Part shown: positions 1 through 6,027 of the stretch, piece by piece
How the letters are laid out: every line of letters starts with the position of its first letter
Position numbering within the stretch: position 1 is the first letter of the stretch
DNA from: a bacterium
GTDB lineage: Bacteria; Latescibacterota; UBA2968
Direction: 5' to 3'
NCBI GenBank assembly: GCA_027296045.1
Contig: JAPUJS010000088.1
Coordinates: 1 to 9,096 of the forward strand
Length of the DNA stretch: 9,096 nucleotides
Made by a program: the position numbers and the translations under genes
Notes under the pieces: model-generated
The model's input: only the letters and a program-made list of their open reading frames with translations
Database searches by the model: none
What the model was told of the DNA's origin: nothing

Positions 1-1080
1 GGCGCGACCAAGGGCCTCTATGTGGACCTCACAAACTGGCTGCCCACAGCCGTAGATATGACCAAAATACATCCAAAGGCGGCTCGGTATTTGTGTGAAT
101 ATCCTCCGGGAAGCGGCAAGTTTTATGCAGCCCCTTGCGAGACCGATGCCGTGGGCTTTGTCTATCGCAAAGACTGGTTTGAAGCCCCAGAAGAAAAAGA
201 GGCGTTTCAGAAAAAATACGGTCGAGACCTGACCATACCCGACACCTGGAACGAATTCCGGGATGTCGCAGTATTTTTCCACCGTCCCGATCAAAAACAA
301 TACGGTTGTACCCTCCTGACAGGCAGAGGCTACGATTCCCTGACCATGGGCTATCAGATGTTCATGTGGGCCTTCGGCGGGGCCTGGGGAGATCCGCAAA
401 CCCACCAGGTGAAAGGATATGTCAACATCGATGCGTGCATTGCCGCCTTAAATTTCCTCAAAGACCTGCTCCAATTTGCCCCACCCGGCGCGACCAATTT
501 TGATTACTTCAAGGCCTTTGAGGCGTTTTCAAACGGATCGACGGCCATGAGTCTGAATTACTTCGCTTTTTACCCGGGTCTGACCAAACAATTCGGCGAT
601 AAAGTTGGGTTTTTCAAAGTACCGCGGGTAGGCGATAAAATGACCGTCAAGTTGGGCGATCAGGAATTTCATATTACAACAGCCGGCAAACGGGTGGTCA
701 GTCTGGGCGGCCAGGGATTCAGCATCTCGAAAAAAACCACACCCGAGCGTCAGGAGATGGCCAAAAAATTTATCGCCTGGTTCCTGCAGACCGACATCCA
801 GAAAGAATGGGTCAAAAAAGACGCCGGTTTCACAGCCAATACCGAGATCTTGAACAGCGAAGCCTTCAAAAACATGACCCCCTATAACCGGTCATTTGCA
901 GAGTCGCTAGACTTCCTCCAGGACTTCTGGAATGTACCGGTTTACAACGAGCTTCTTGCCGTATCACAGCGGTATTTAGGCGAAGCCCTCGATGGCGTTC
1001 GCCCCCCGAAAGAAGCGTTGGATCTGCTGGCGGCAGAGCACGAAAAAATCATGCAAGAAGCCGGTCTCCTCGTTCCGTAA
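1..1080 (+). CDS. ABC transporter extracellular solute-binding protein (sugar type), 5' end missing
   Basis: This is a periplasmic solute-binding protein of the family 1 type (COG1653/MalE-like), which delivers a substrate, usually a sugar or oligosaccharide, to an ABC importer. The frame is open from base 1, so the gene starts upstream. A GTG at base 22 is an in-frame valine codon and not a credible start, because the signal peptide and first lobe are absent. About 359 residues are visible; such proteins usually have 420-480. Family-like segments include FYAAPCETDAVGFVYRKDWF (domain crossover, early), the aromatic-rich QMFMWAFGGAWGD region, GGQGFSISKKT, then KKFIAWFLQTDIQKEW, and a C-terminal helix with LGEALDGVRPPKEALDLL. 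The next gene is a Gfo/Idh/MocA oxidoreductase 51 bases downstream on the same strand, a common pairing in carbohydrate utilisation loci. The substrate cannot be told from the sequence. Family call is firm; specificity is unknown. Confidence 0.88.
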   Translation, partial: GATKGLYVDLTNWLPTAVDMTKIHPKAARYLCEYPPGSGKFYAAPCETDAVGFVYRKDWFEAPEEKEAFQKKYGRDLTIPDTWNEFRDVAVFFHRPDQKQYGCTLLTGRGYDSLTMGYQMFMWAFGGAWGDPQTHQVKGYVNIDACIAALNFLKDLLQFAPPGATNFDYFKAFEAFSNGSTAMSLNYFAFYPGLTKQFGDKVGFFKVPRVGDKMTVKLGDQEFHITTAGKRVVSLGGQGFSISKKTTPERQEMAKKFIAWFLQTDIQKEWVKKDAGFTANTEILNSEAFKNMTPYNRSFAESLDFLQDFWNVPVYNELLAVSQRYLGEALDGVRPPKEALDLLAAEHEKIMQEAGLLVP

Positions 1081-1118
1081 ACCCAAACGCTGCAGCAATT
1101 CTTCCCCAAGGATCCCTC

Positions 1119-1125
1119 AAAGGAG
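1119..1125 (+). promoter_or_regulatory. Ribosome binding site of the Gfo/Idh/MocA gene
   Basis: AAAGGAG lies 6 bases before the ATG at 1132 and fixes that start. The other ATGs in the region are not in a comparable position. Confidence 0.8.
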
Positions 1126-1131
1126 CTTACG

Positions 1132-2166
1132 ATGCCCCAATTTAAAAAAGCAAGCGCCATTAAAGTTGGTGTAATCGGCTATGGCGGTGCTTTCAACATG
1201 GGTAGACACCACCTGACCGAGATGAAACGCGTCGGGATGACACCTGTTGCAGTCACCGAATTGGACCCCATCCGTTTGGAAGTAGCCAGCGAAGATTTCC
1301 CGGGCATCCAGACCTACAACAGCGTATCCAAGATGCTCAAGCAGTCCGATGTGGACTTGCTCACGATCATTACCCCGCACAACACCCACGCAAAATTGGC
1401 CATTCAATGCCTCAAAGCCGGTCGGTCGGTCATCACCGAAAAACCCTTTGCCATCACCACCGAAGAATGCGATGCGATGATCCGAGAAGCAAAAAAGCGG
1501 CGTCTGCTGCTTTCGACCTATCACAATCGGCACTGGGACGGGTGTGTGGTTGAAGCGCTCAAACAGATCTACCGCAACAAAGCCATCGGGGAAGTCCATC
1601 GGATCGATGCACACATGGGCGGCTATGGCCCCCCTGGCACCTGGTGGCGTGGCAGTAAATCTATCTCCGGAGGCATTCTCTACGACTGGGGGGTGCACTT
1701 CCTGGAGTATGCCCTGCAAATCATGCGCTCTGATATGGTCGAGGTCTCTGGTTTTTCGAAAACTGGATTCTGGGCCAACAAATCGGTCTGGAAAAAGGAT
1801 AGCAACGAAGATGAAGCCACCGCCATCATCCGATTTAAAAATGGCGGCTGGATCAATCTCACCTTTTCCAGCATTGCTCCCAACGCCCCTCAAAACTGGT
1901 TCGAAATCATTGGCACAAAAAGTACCTACATTTTTGACAGCCGAACGTATGAAATCATTAAAAAAGACGGAGATCAGAAAATCATCACTTCCGGGCAAAA
2001 CACCCCCAGTCAGTGGGGCAAGTATTACAGAAATATCGTGAACCATCTATCCAGAGGCACCAAATTGATCATCACCCCCGAATGGGCACGTCGGCCCATC
2101 CACATCCTGGACCTGGCAAACAAAAGCGCCCGGGCAGGCCGGACGCTCAAGGTCAAATACAAATAA
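1132..2166 (+). CDS. Gfo/Idh/MocA family NAD(P)-dependent oxidoreductase
   Basis: This is a cytoplasmic dehydrogenase of the Gfo/Idh/MocA superfamily, which oxidises or reduces hydroxyl groups of sugars, inositols and related compounds with NAD(P). It has 344 residues, the usual length. The N-terminal Rossmann fold opens with KVGVIGYGGAFNMG (glycine-rich loop about residues 16-24). The family EKP motif is at residues 103-105 (VITEKPFAIT), with the lysine expected to be catalytic. The C-terminal alpha/beta domain carries GGILYDWGVHFLEY, with Asp185 and His189 in the usual active-site DxGxH position. The AAAGGAG ribosome site 6 bases upstream supports the ATG. It follows a sugar-type solute-binding protein gene by 51 bases, so it probably acts on the imported compound; that is inference. 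The exact substrate is not visible. The gene ends 82 bases before a palindromic terminator shared with the convergent unit. Confidence 0.9.
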   Translation: MPQFKKASAIKVGVIGYGGAFNMGRHHLTEMKRVGMTPVAVTELDPIRLEVASEDFPGIQTYNSVSKMLKQSDVDLLTIITPHNTHAKLAIQCLKAGRSVITEKPFAITTEECDAMIREAKKRRLLLSTYHNRHWDGCVVEALKQIYRNKAIGEVHRIDAHMGGYGPPGTWWRGSKSISGGILYDWGVHFLEYALQIMRSDMVEVSGFSKTGFWANKSVWKKDSNEDEATAIIRFKNGGWINLTFSSIAPNAPQNWFEIIGTKSTYIFDSRTYEIIKKDGDQKIITSGQNTPSQWGKYYRNIVNHLSRGTKLIITPEWARRPIHILDLANKSARAGRTLKVKYK

Positions 2167-2248
2167 AGGTTCTGAAAGTTATTCAATCCCCCAATGCAAA
2201 ATATTTGCGTTTAGTTTATATAAATTGATATTTATAAATTAGTTAAAA

Positions 2249-2288
2249 GATAGGTCAATTTTCCCTTCGAAGGGAAAATTGACCTATC
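2249..2288 (-). terminator. Perfect 40-base palindrome, probable terminator of the crcB/cob unit
   Basis: Two 20-base arms (2249-2268 and 2269-2288) are exact reverse complements centred on TTC/GAA, giving a very strong hairpin. It sits between convergent genes, 25 bases after the crcB stop (minus strand) and 82 bases after the oxidoreductase stop (plus strand). On the minus strand the hairpin is followed directly by TTTTAACTAATTTAT, a U-rich tail as expected for a rho-independent terminator. On the plus strand it is followed by ACGACATTG with no T-run, so termination in that direction would be weaker. The flank at about 2196-2248 is strongly AT-rich. Confidence 0.75.
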
Positions 2289-2313
2289 ACGACATTGTGA
2301 TCTGGAATGGGTA

Positions 2314-2697
2314 TTACCCTCCTGCCCTGAGGTTTCCCAACCACATCCCTGTAAGAACAAAACAGAGCCCCACCACATGATTGGCCATCACGTTGGTGAT
2401 TGCCAACCCCAGGGCTCCTGTTTGGGCGAATCGAATACTTTCAAGCGCATAGGTAGAAAAGGTTGTCATCGCCCCCAGAAATCCGATCATGAAAAACAGC
2501 TTTTCGGACGGACCCAAAAAATGGCGCACCTCAATCCAGGTGAACAGAAACCCAATGATCAAACAACCCAGGCTATTTGCACCGAAAGTTCCCCAGGCAA
2601 ACTGGGTGCCCAAAAAACGATTGGCCGCCACAGAAATTCCATAGCGACACAAAGCACCAAGTGCACCGCCTGCACCGACCAACAGGATATTCATCAT
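2314..2697 (-). CDS. crcB: Fluoride-specific ion channel CrcB/Fluc
   Basis: This is a small inner-membrane channel that lets toxic fluoride leave the cell; Fluc channels act as antiparallel dimers. The protein is about 127 residues, the normal size, with four hydrophobic segments. Diagnostic motifs are GGALGALCRY near the N-terminus, the GTFGANSLGCLIIGF segment with its conserved pore Asn, and GFLGAMTTFSTYALE, which contains the TTFST signature. I chose the ATG at 2697 over the in-frame GTG at 2706 because AAAGGG (2706-2711) is 8 bases from the ATG but abuts the GTG. It is the last gene of the minus-strand run, after cobS and a short gap with a gene remnant, and it ends just before the palindromic terminator. 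No fluoride riboswitch could be recognised upstream. It has no functional link to cobalamin; it is probably a passenger or separately transcribed. Confidence 0.93.
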   Translation of the reverse strand: MMNILLVGAGGALGALCRYGISVAANRFLGTQFAWGTFGANSLGCLIIGFLFTWIEVRHFLGPSEKLFFMIGFLGAMTTFSTYALESIRFAQTGALGLAITNVMANHVVGLCFVLTGMWLGNLRAGG

Positions 2698-2705
2698 CGT
2701 GTCCA

Positions 2706-2711
2706 CCCTTT
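2706..2711 (-). promoter_or_regulatory. Ribosome binding site that decides the crcB start
   Basis: The minus strand reads AAAGGG here. It is 8 bases from the ATG at 2697 but directly against the GTG at 2706, so it supports the shorter protein. Confidence 0.6.
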
Positions 2712-2763
2712 GGAATAAGGAAACCGGCCCAGAGCATCCGTTCCTGGAAACGAATGCCCTCGA

Positions 2764-2835
2764 CTATTGAAACGACAGAACAAATTTAGCGATTAATTCT
2801 CGTTCTTCTTTCGACATTTGGGGATAGGCCGGCAT
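2764..2835 (-). pseudogene. Remnant of a c-type cytochrome C-terminus
   Basis: A short frame in the cobS-crcB gap reads MPAYPQMSKEERELIAKFV followed by LSFQ and a stop. This is very like the C-terminal end of class I c-type cytochromes: the Met of MPAYP is the usual axial haem ligand, and the following LS-EE-ELIA-(Y/F)V-LS helix is typical. Upstream the same frame stays open as GRWHSLTELK and on to about 2907, overlapping the end of cobS in another frame. There is no CxxCH haem-attachment motif, no signal peptide and no ribosome site, so it cannot be a working cytochrome. I infer a leftover 3' end of a gene cut by the rearrangement that brought the cob genes here. A chance resemblance in about 30 residues is possible. 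Confidence 0.4.
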
Positions 2836-2846
2836 TTTCAACTCTG

Positions 2847-3608
2847 TTAGAGAATGCCATCGGCCTGAAAGCCCGATACCAGGGGAAACAGAAGGGCTGG
2901 CACGCACTCAACCACCTCACAGGTCGCCCCGAGCGTATCCCCTGTGGCACCTCCGATTTTTCGAAACGTGTAAAACGCCAGGGCCAGTGTCAAAATCACG
3001 GTTCCTACCGCCACGATTGCTCCGGTCCACCCGCCCGCCCAGACGCACACCGCCCCCAGCAGGGCAGGGGCAAAAAGGGCCGAAATCCGGGGTGGTCGAT
3101 CAAAAAAAATCGTGCCCAGCCCTCCGTCGGGCCGGGCGTAAGGAAGAATCGCCATCGTCAGCACAAGTGCACACCGCCCGGCCAGTGGCATCAGACACAC
3201 CACGTGCCATCGCAGCATCGCAGGTGCCCCTGCAATCGCCACAGCCTTGATACAGAAAATCGAGACAATCGCCATCACGCCCATAGCCCCGATGTGGGGG
3301 TCGCGCATAATTTCCAGCATTCGCTGTTCGGATCGAGCGCTAAAAAAACCGTCCGCTGTATCCGATAGCCCGTCCATGTGCAACCCCCCGGATACCGAAA
3401 TCAGAAAAACGGTCGTAAGCACACCGGTGAGCAAGTCGCCTGTCCACAACCCCAGCGCCCAGACCAGCAGCCCGGCAAATGTTCCGATGAGACCGCCGAT
3501 CACCGGAAAAAACACGGCGCTTCCGGCCAGATCGCCCTCTCTGGTGCCCCAGTTGAACGGGACCGGAAATACGGTTAAAAAACGCACACCTGCCCAGAAT
3601 CGGTTCAT
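2847..3608 (-). CDS. cobS: Adenosylcobinamide-GDP ribazoletransferase (cobalamin synthase)
   Basis: CobS is the inner-membrane enzyme that joins adenosylcobinamide-GDP to alpha-ribazole (or its 5'-phosphate) to give adenosylcobalamin (phosphate), the last joining step of the nucleotide-loop pathway. It has 253 residues, the normal length. The N-terminus FWAGVRFLTVFPVP is typical. The hallmark SGGLHMDGLSDTADGFFSA carries the Mg-binding aspartates (about Asp79, Asp83, Asp86), followed by RDPHIGAMG. Several hydrophobic segments are visible (around residues 31-55, 59-73, 108-130, 137-155 and 180-212). Its ATG overlaps the TGA of cobT in an ATGA arrangement, so the two are probably translationally coupled. 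The 3' end overlaps, in another frame, a possible cytochrome remnant. It is the last gene of the corrinoid operon proper. Confidence 0.95.
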   Translation of the reverse strand: MNRFWAGVRFLTVFPVPFNWGTREGDLAGSAVFFPVIGGLIGTFAGLLVWALGLWTGDLLTGVLTTVFLISVSGGLHMDGLSDTADGFFSARSEQRMLEIMRDPHIGAMGVMAIVSIFCIKAVAIAGAPAMLRWHVVCLMPLAGRCALVLTMAILPYARPDGGLGTIFFDRPPRISALFAPALLGAVCVWAGGWTGAIVAVGTVILTLALAFYTFRKIGGATGDTLGATCEVVECVPALLFPLVSGFQADGIL

Positions 3609-4669
3609 GGAATCGCCCCTGAAACAGCCGCTTCTTCAAAGGTGCTCACCTGCGTAAGCACCCCGGCCGCGGCATCCAAAATGGGCATCGCAAGCGCTGC
3701 TCCTGTTCCCTCGCCCAAACGGAGATCCAAATCCAGCAACGGCCGTTTGCCCAACTCGGCCAGCATCACTCGATGGCCCGGTTCTACGCTCTGATGCCCG
3801 GCCACCATATAATCCACAGATTGGGGCGCAAGCCTGCTGGCAATCAGTGCCCCTGCAGTAGAAATAAATCCATCGATCACCACGGGTTTCTTTAACCGGG
3901 CAGCCCCCAAAATCACCCCGGCGATGCCCCCAATTTCAAACCCACCCACCCGTGCAAGTACGTCCAGACCGTCTCTTGAATCGGGCCGATTCACCTCCAG
4001 CGCCTGCTGGATTACACCGACCTTGTGCGCAAGTTGCTCATCTCCAATACCCGTCCCTCGCCCCACCAGCTTTTCCACAGAGACCCCGGTCAGTACAGCC
4101 GCAATCGCAGTACTCGGGGTCGTATTTCCAATGCCCATATCCCCTGTCCCCAGAACGTCCACCCGGTCCCCGAAGCCCAAAGTGATCTCCAGGCCTGCCT
4201 CCACACAGCGCACAGCCTCATCCCGGGACATGGCCGGCCCCTGTGCGATATTTCCCGTTCCAGAGCGGATTGATCGATCCAGAATATGCCCCTCCTGCAC
4301 CAGGTCCGTCAGGTCCCCGTTGACCCCCATATTCACCACCACCAACCTGGCCCCGCACACCTTGGCCAAGGCATTGATCCCGGCCCCCCCGGCTGCAAAA
4401 TTTCGCACCATCTGGGCCGTTACCTCTGCCGGATAAAGGCTTACCCCCTCGGCAGTCACCCCGTGATCACCTGCCATCACGATCATCACCTTCCGATCCA
4501 CCCTGGGGTCAAGCGACCGGGTCATCCCTGCCAGAGACCGCGCCAGGTCCATCACACGGCCGAGAGCCCAATGCGGCATGGTCAAACGCTCCAAACGGTC
4601 TACAGCCCGGGTTTCCCACTTCGAATCTTTCGGCACAATCTGCTCCAGCGTCTCTTCAAGCAATCCCAT
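3605..4669 (-). CDS. cobT: Nicotinate-nucleotide--dimethylbenzimidazole phosphoribosyltransferase
   Basis: CobT is a cytoplasmic enzyme that transfers phosphoribose from nicotinate mononucleotide to 5,6-dimethylbenzimidazole or a related base, giving the alpha-ribotide used as lower ligand of cobamides. It has 354 residues, the standard size. Visible signatures are VMIVMAGDHGVTAEGVSLYP, the NFAAGGAGINALA segment, GTGDMGIGNTTPSTAI, VDGFISTAGALIA, and the C-terminal DLRLGEGTGAALAMPIL, where the Glu (about residue 320) is the catalytic base of the family. The start ATG lies 14 bases inside the 3' end of cobU, and the stop overlaps cobS by 4 bases. The cobU-cobT-cobS order with overlaps indicates one transcript. 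The base actually used cannot be predicted. No substitutions at key residues are seen. Confidence 0.96.
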   Translation of the reverse strand: MGLLEETLEQIVPKDSKWETRAVDRLERLTMPHWALGRVMDLARSLAGMTRSLDPRVDRKVMIVMAGDHGVTAEGVSLYPAEVTAQMVRNFAAGGAGINALAKVCGARLVVVNMGVNGDLTDLVQEGHILDRSIRSGTGNIAQGPAMSRDEAVRCVEAGLEITLGFGDRVDVLGTGDMGIGNTTPSTAIAAVLTGVSVEKLVGRGTGIGDEQLAHKVGVIQQALEVNRPDSRDGLDVLARVGGFEIGGIAGVILGAARLKKPVVIDGFISTAGALIASRLAPQSVDYMVAGHQSVEPGHRVMLAELGKRPLLDLDLRLGEGTGAALAMPILDAAAGVLTQVSTFEEAAVSGAIP

Positions 4670-5201
4670 CTGGCTTCACCTCCATCGGCAATCCCGACAC
4701 CATCAACACTACCCGGTCTGCCCGGGCAGCGACTTCCTGGTTGCACCGCCCTGCCAGGTCACGAAAACGCCTTGCCAATGCCTGCTCGGGCACAATGCCC
4801 ATCCCCACTTCGTTGGTCACAAAAATTACCGGGCTTTCTCTTTCTCGTGCCGCATCCAATACCCCGGCGCAGGAAGAGACGATATCGTCCTCCCCAATCT
4901 CTCGCCCCTCCTGTTCTGCGTGATACATCAGGTTGTTCACCCAAAGGGTTAAGCAATCTACAAGAATCAGATCCTGGCTTGGCTGGGCACGCAACACCCC
5001 CTGCAGGTCCAGTTCCTCCTCCACTGTTTTCCACCTCTGATCCACCCGTTCGCCCCGGTGTTGTCGAATCCGTCGGCGCATTTCCTCATCCACTGGGGGA
5101 CAGGTAGCCACAAAAACCCGCCGACAGGAAAATCCCTCTGCCAGTTCGCGGGCAAATCGGCTCTTCCCGCTTCGACTCCCACCGGTGATCAGAATCACCA
5201 T
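4656..5201 (-). CDS. cobU: Adenosylcobinamide kinase / adenosylcobinamide-phosphate guanylyltransferase
   Basis: This bifunctional cytoplasmic enzyme phosphorylates adenosylcobinamide and then transfers GMP to it, giving the GDP-activated substrate of CobS. It has about 181 residues, the family size. The P-loop GGSRSGKS is at residues 7-14. The segment EMRRRIRQHRGERVDQRW-KTVEE holds His48, matching the guanylylated histidine of the family. VDCLTLWVNNLM (Walker B-like) and FVTNEVGMGIVP, followed by FRDLAGRCNQEVA, are also canonical. I chose the ATG at 5201 because the AGGAGG at 5213-5218 is only 2 bases from the alternative GTG at 5210, and known CobU proteins begin just before the P-loop strand. 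The gene is 22 bases after cobO and overlaps cobT by 14 bases. Confidence 0.95.
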   Translation of the reverse strand: MVILITGGSRSGKSRFARELAEGFSCRRVFVATCPPVDEEMRRRIRQHRGERVDQRWKTVEEELDLQGVLRAQPSQDLILVDCLTLWVNNLMYHAEQEGREIGEDDIVSSCAGVLDAARERESPVIFVTNEVGMGIVPEQALARRFRDLAGRCNQEVAARADRVVLMVSGLPMEVKPDGIA

Positions 5202-5212
5202 GTCGAACACCG

Positions 5213-5218
5213 CCTCCT
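5213..5218 (-). promoter_or_regulatory. Ribosome binding site that decides the cobU start
   Basis: The minus strand reads AGGAGG here. It is 11 bases before the ATG at 5201 and only 2 bases before the in-frame GTG at 5210, which favours the ATG although the spacing is slightly long. Confidence 0.6.
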
Positions 5219-5223
5219 CTTAT

Positions 5224-5823
5224 TCAAAACTCAATCCCAAGCCTGGCCGGGACCCCGTCTCCATAATAATGCTTCACCTTCCGCATCTCGGTCACCAGAT
5301 CCGCCCGCTCTACCAGTTCAGGCCATACTTGATGCCCCGACAGCACCAGTTCACACCGCCGGTCGGCCGAATACACATCCAGAAGATCCATCACATCCTG
5401 CTGCACCAACAGATCGTACGCTACGGCGGCCAATATCTCATCCAGGATCAAAATATCCTGTTCCCCTTCGGCAATCAGCCGCCTGGCAATTGCCATTCCC
5501 CGCCTGGCCTCTTCCAGGTCCTGGGGTTCCGCGCCAAACCGGAACGACCCATCCGGCAGCATCCGCTCGCATCCTGTAGGGTACAATTCAATTCCATCCA
5601 GTCGTCGCAAAATATGCCGCTCCGAATAATGCTCGTTCTCTCCATCATACCCCTTGTCAAACTGGACCAGTGCAACCCGTTTTCCTGCGCCCAGACTTCG
5701 GATGGCAAGCCCCACACAGCAGGTGGTCTTACCCTTTCCATAGCCATAGTAGATATGGATCTGAGAATCGTCATCGCCTCCCTCACTCGGCGGCAAAACC
5801 CGGATATTTGCATTTTTCGCCAC
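5224..5823 (-). CDS. cobO: Corrinoid adenosyltransferase, CobO/CobA (BtuR) type
   Basis: This cytoplasmic ATP:cob(I)alamin/cob(I)yrinic acid a,c-diamide adenosyltransferase attaches the 5'-deoxyadenosyl group to reduced corrinoids. It has 199 residues, typical of the BtuR/CobO family. The P-loop GYGKGKTT is at residues 27-34, followed by GLAIRSLGAGKRVALVQFDKG; later come DILILDEILAAVAYDLL (Walker B-like), LVLSGHQVWPELVERADLVTEM, and the family ending KHYYGDGVPARLGIEF. The start is GTG at 5823, with GAGGGGG (5830-5836) 6 bases upstream on the minus strand. In salvage operons this enzyme lets imported cobinamide enter the AdoCbi pathway, since CobU prefers the adenosylated form. It starts 21 bases after the propeller gene and ends 22 bases before cobU. 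Confidence 0.93.
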   Translation of the reverse strand: MAKNANIRVLPPSEGGDDDSQIHIYYGYGKGKTTCCVGLAIRSLGAGKRVALVQFDKGYDGENEHYSERHILRRLDGIELYPTGCERMLPDGSFRFGAEPQDLEEARRGMAIARRLIAEGEQDILILDEILAAVAYDLLVQQDVMDLLDVYSADRRCELVLSGHQVWPELVERADLVTEMRKVKHYYGDGVPARLGIEF

Positions 5824-5844
5824 GGTGTGCCCCCTCTGGATGAA

Positions 5845-6027
5845 TTACCCCCCGACCTGTTTGCCAAACTGCTGTGCAAAGGCCAGAAAATCGGCAAAGT
5901 CTACCTTGCCGTCCTGGGTAATATCTATTCGTGCATTGAAATCGCTATCGTCTGAACTCTTGCCGAAATTCTGGGCAAAAAACAAAAAATCGTTGAAATC
6001 CACCGTGCCATCCCCACTGAAATCGGC
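5845..6027 (-). repeat. Tandem dockerin/EF-hand-like calcium loops at the C-terminus of the propeller protein
   Basis: The last 60 codons encode two related copies, about 33 residues apart, with pattern D-x-S/T-x-D-G-x-V-D-F-x-D-F-L-x-F-A-Q-x-F-G-K. The acidic positions 1, 5 and 12 of each loop are kept (Asp382, Asp386, Asp393; Asp415, Asp419, Asp426), consistent with calcium binding. The module is separated from the propeller by a Thr/Pro-rich linker. It may serve for docking or surface attachment; no cohesin partner is visible in this window. Confidence 0.8.

Noticed and set aside
22..1080. GTG at 22 as a true start of the solute-binding protein
   Set aside because: The frame is open to base 1, no ribosome site precedes it, and a signal peptide and part of the first lobe would be missing.
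1117..2046. Minus-strand open frame of 309 codons
   Set aside because: It is the shadow of the Gfo/Idh/MocA gene, whose Rossmann, EKP and DxGxH motifs are intact on the plus strand.
2698..2846. Possible fluoride riboswitch before crcB
   Set aside because: The spacer has an imperfect hairpin at about 2731-2760, but I could not match the conserved aptamer elements, and part of the spacer reads as a cytochrome fragment.
4286..5107. Long plus-strand open frame (273 codons) over cobT/cobU
   Set aside because: It is Pro/His/Ser-rich, has no recognisable domain and lies antisense to two well-conserved genes. It results from the codon bias of the minus-strand genes.
5185..5955. Long plus-strand open frame (256 codons) over cobO
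   Set aside because: It is antisense to cobO, which has all family motifs, and it shows no domain or ribosome site of its own.
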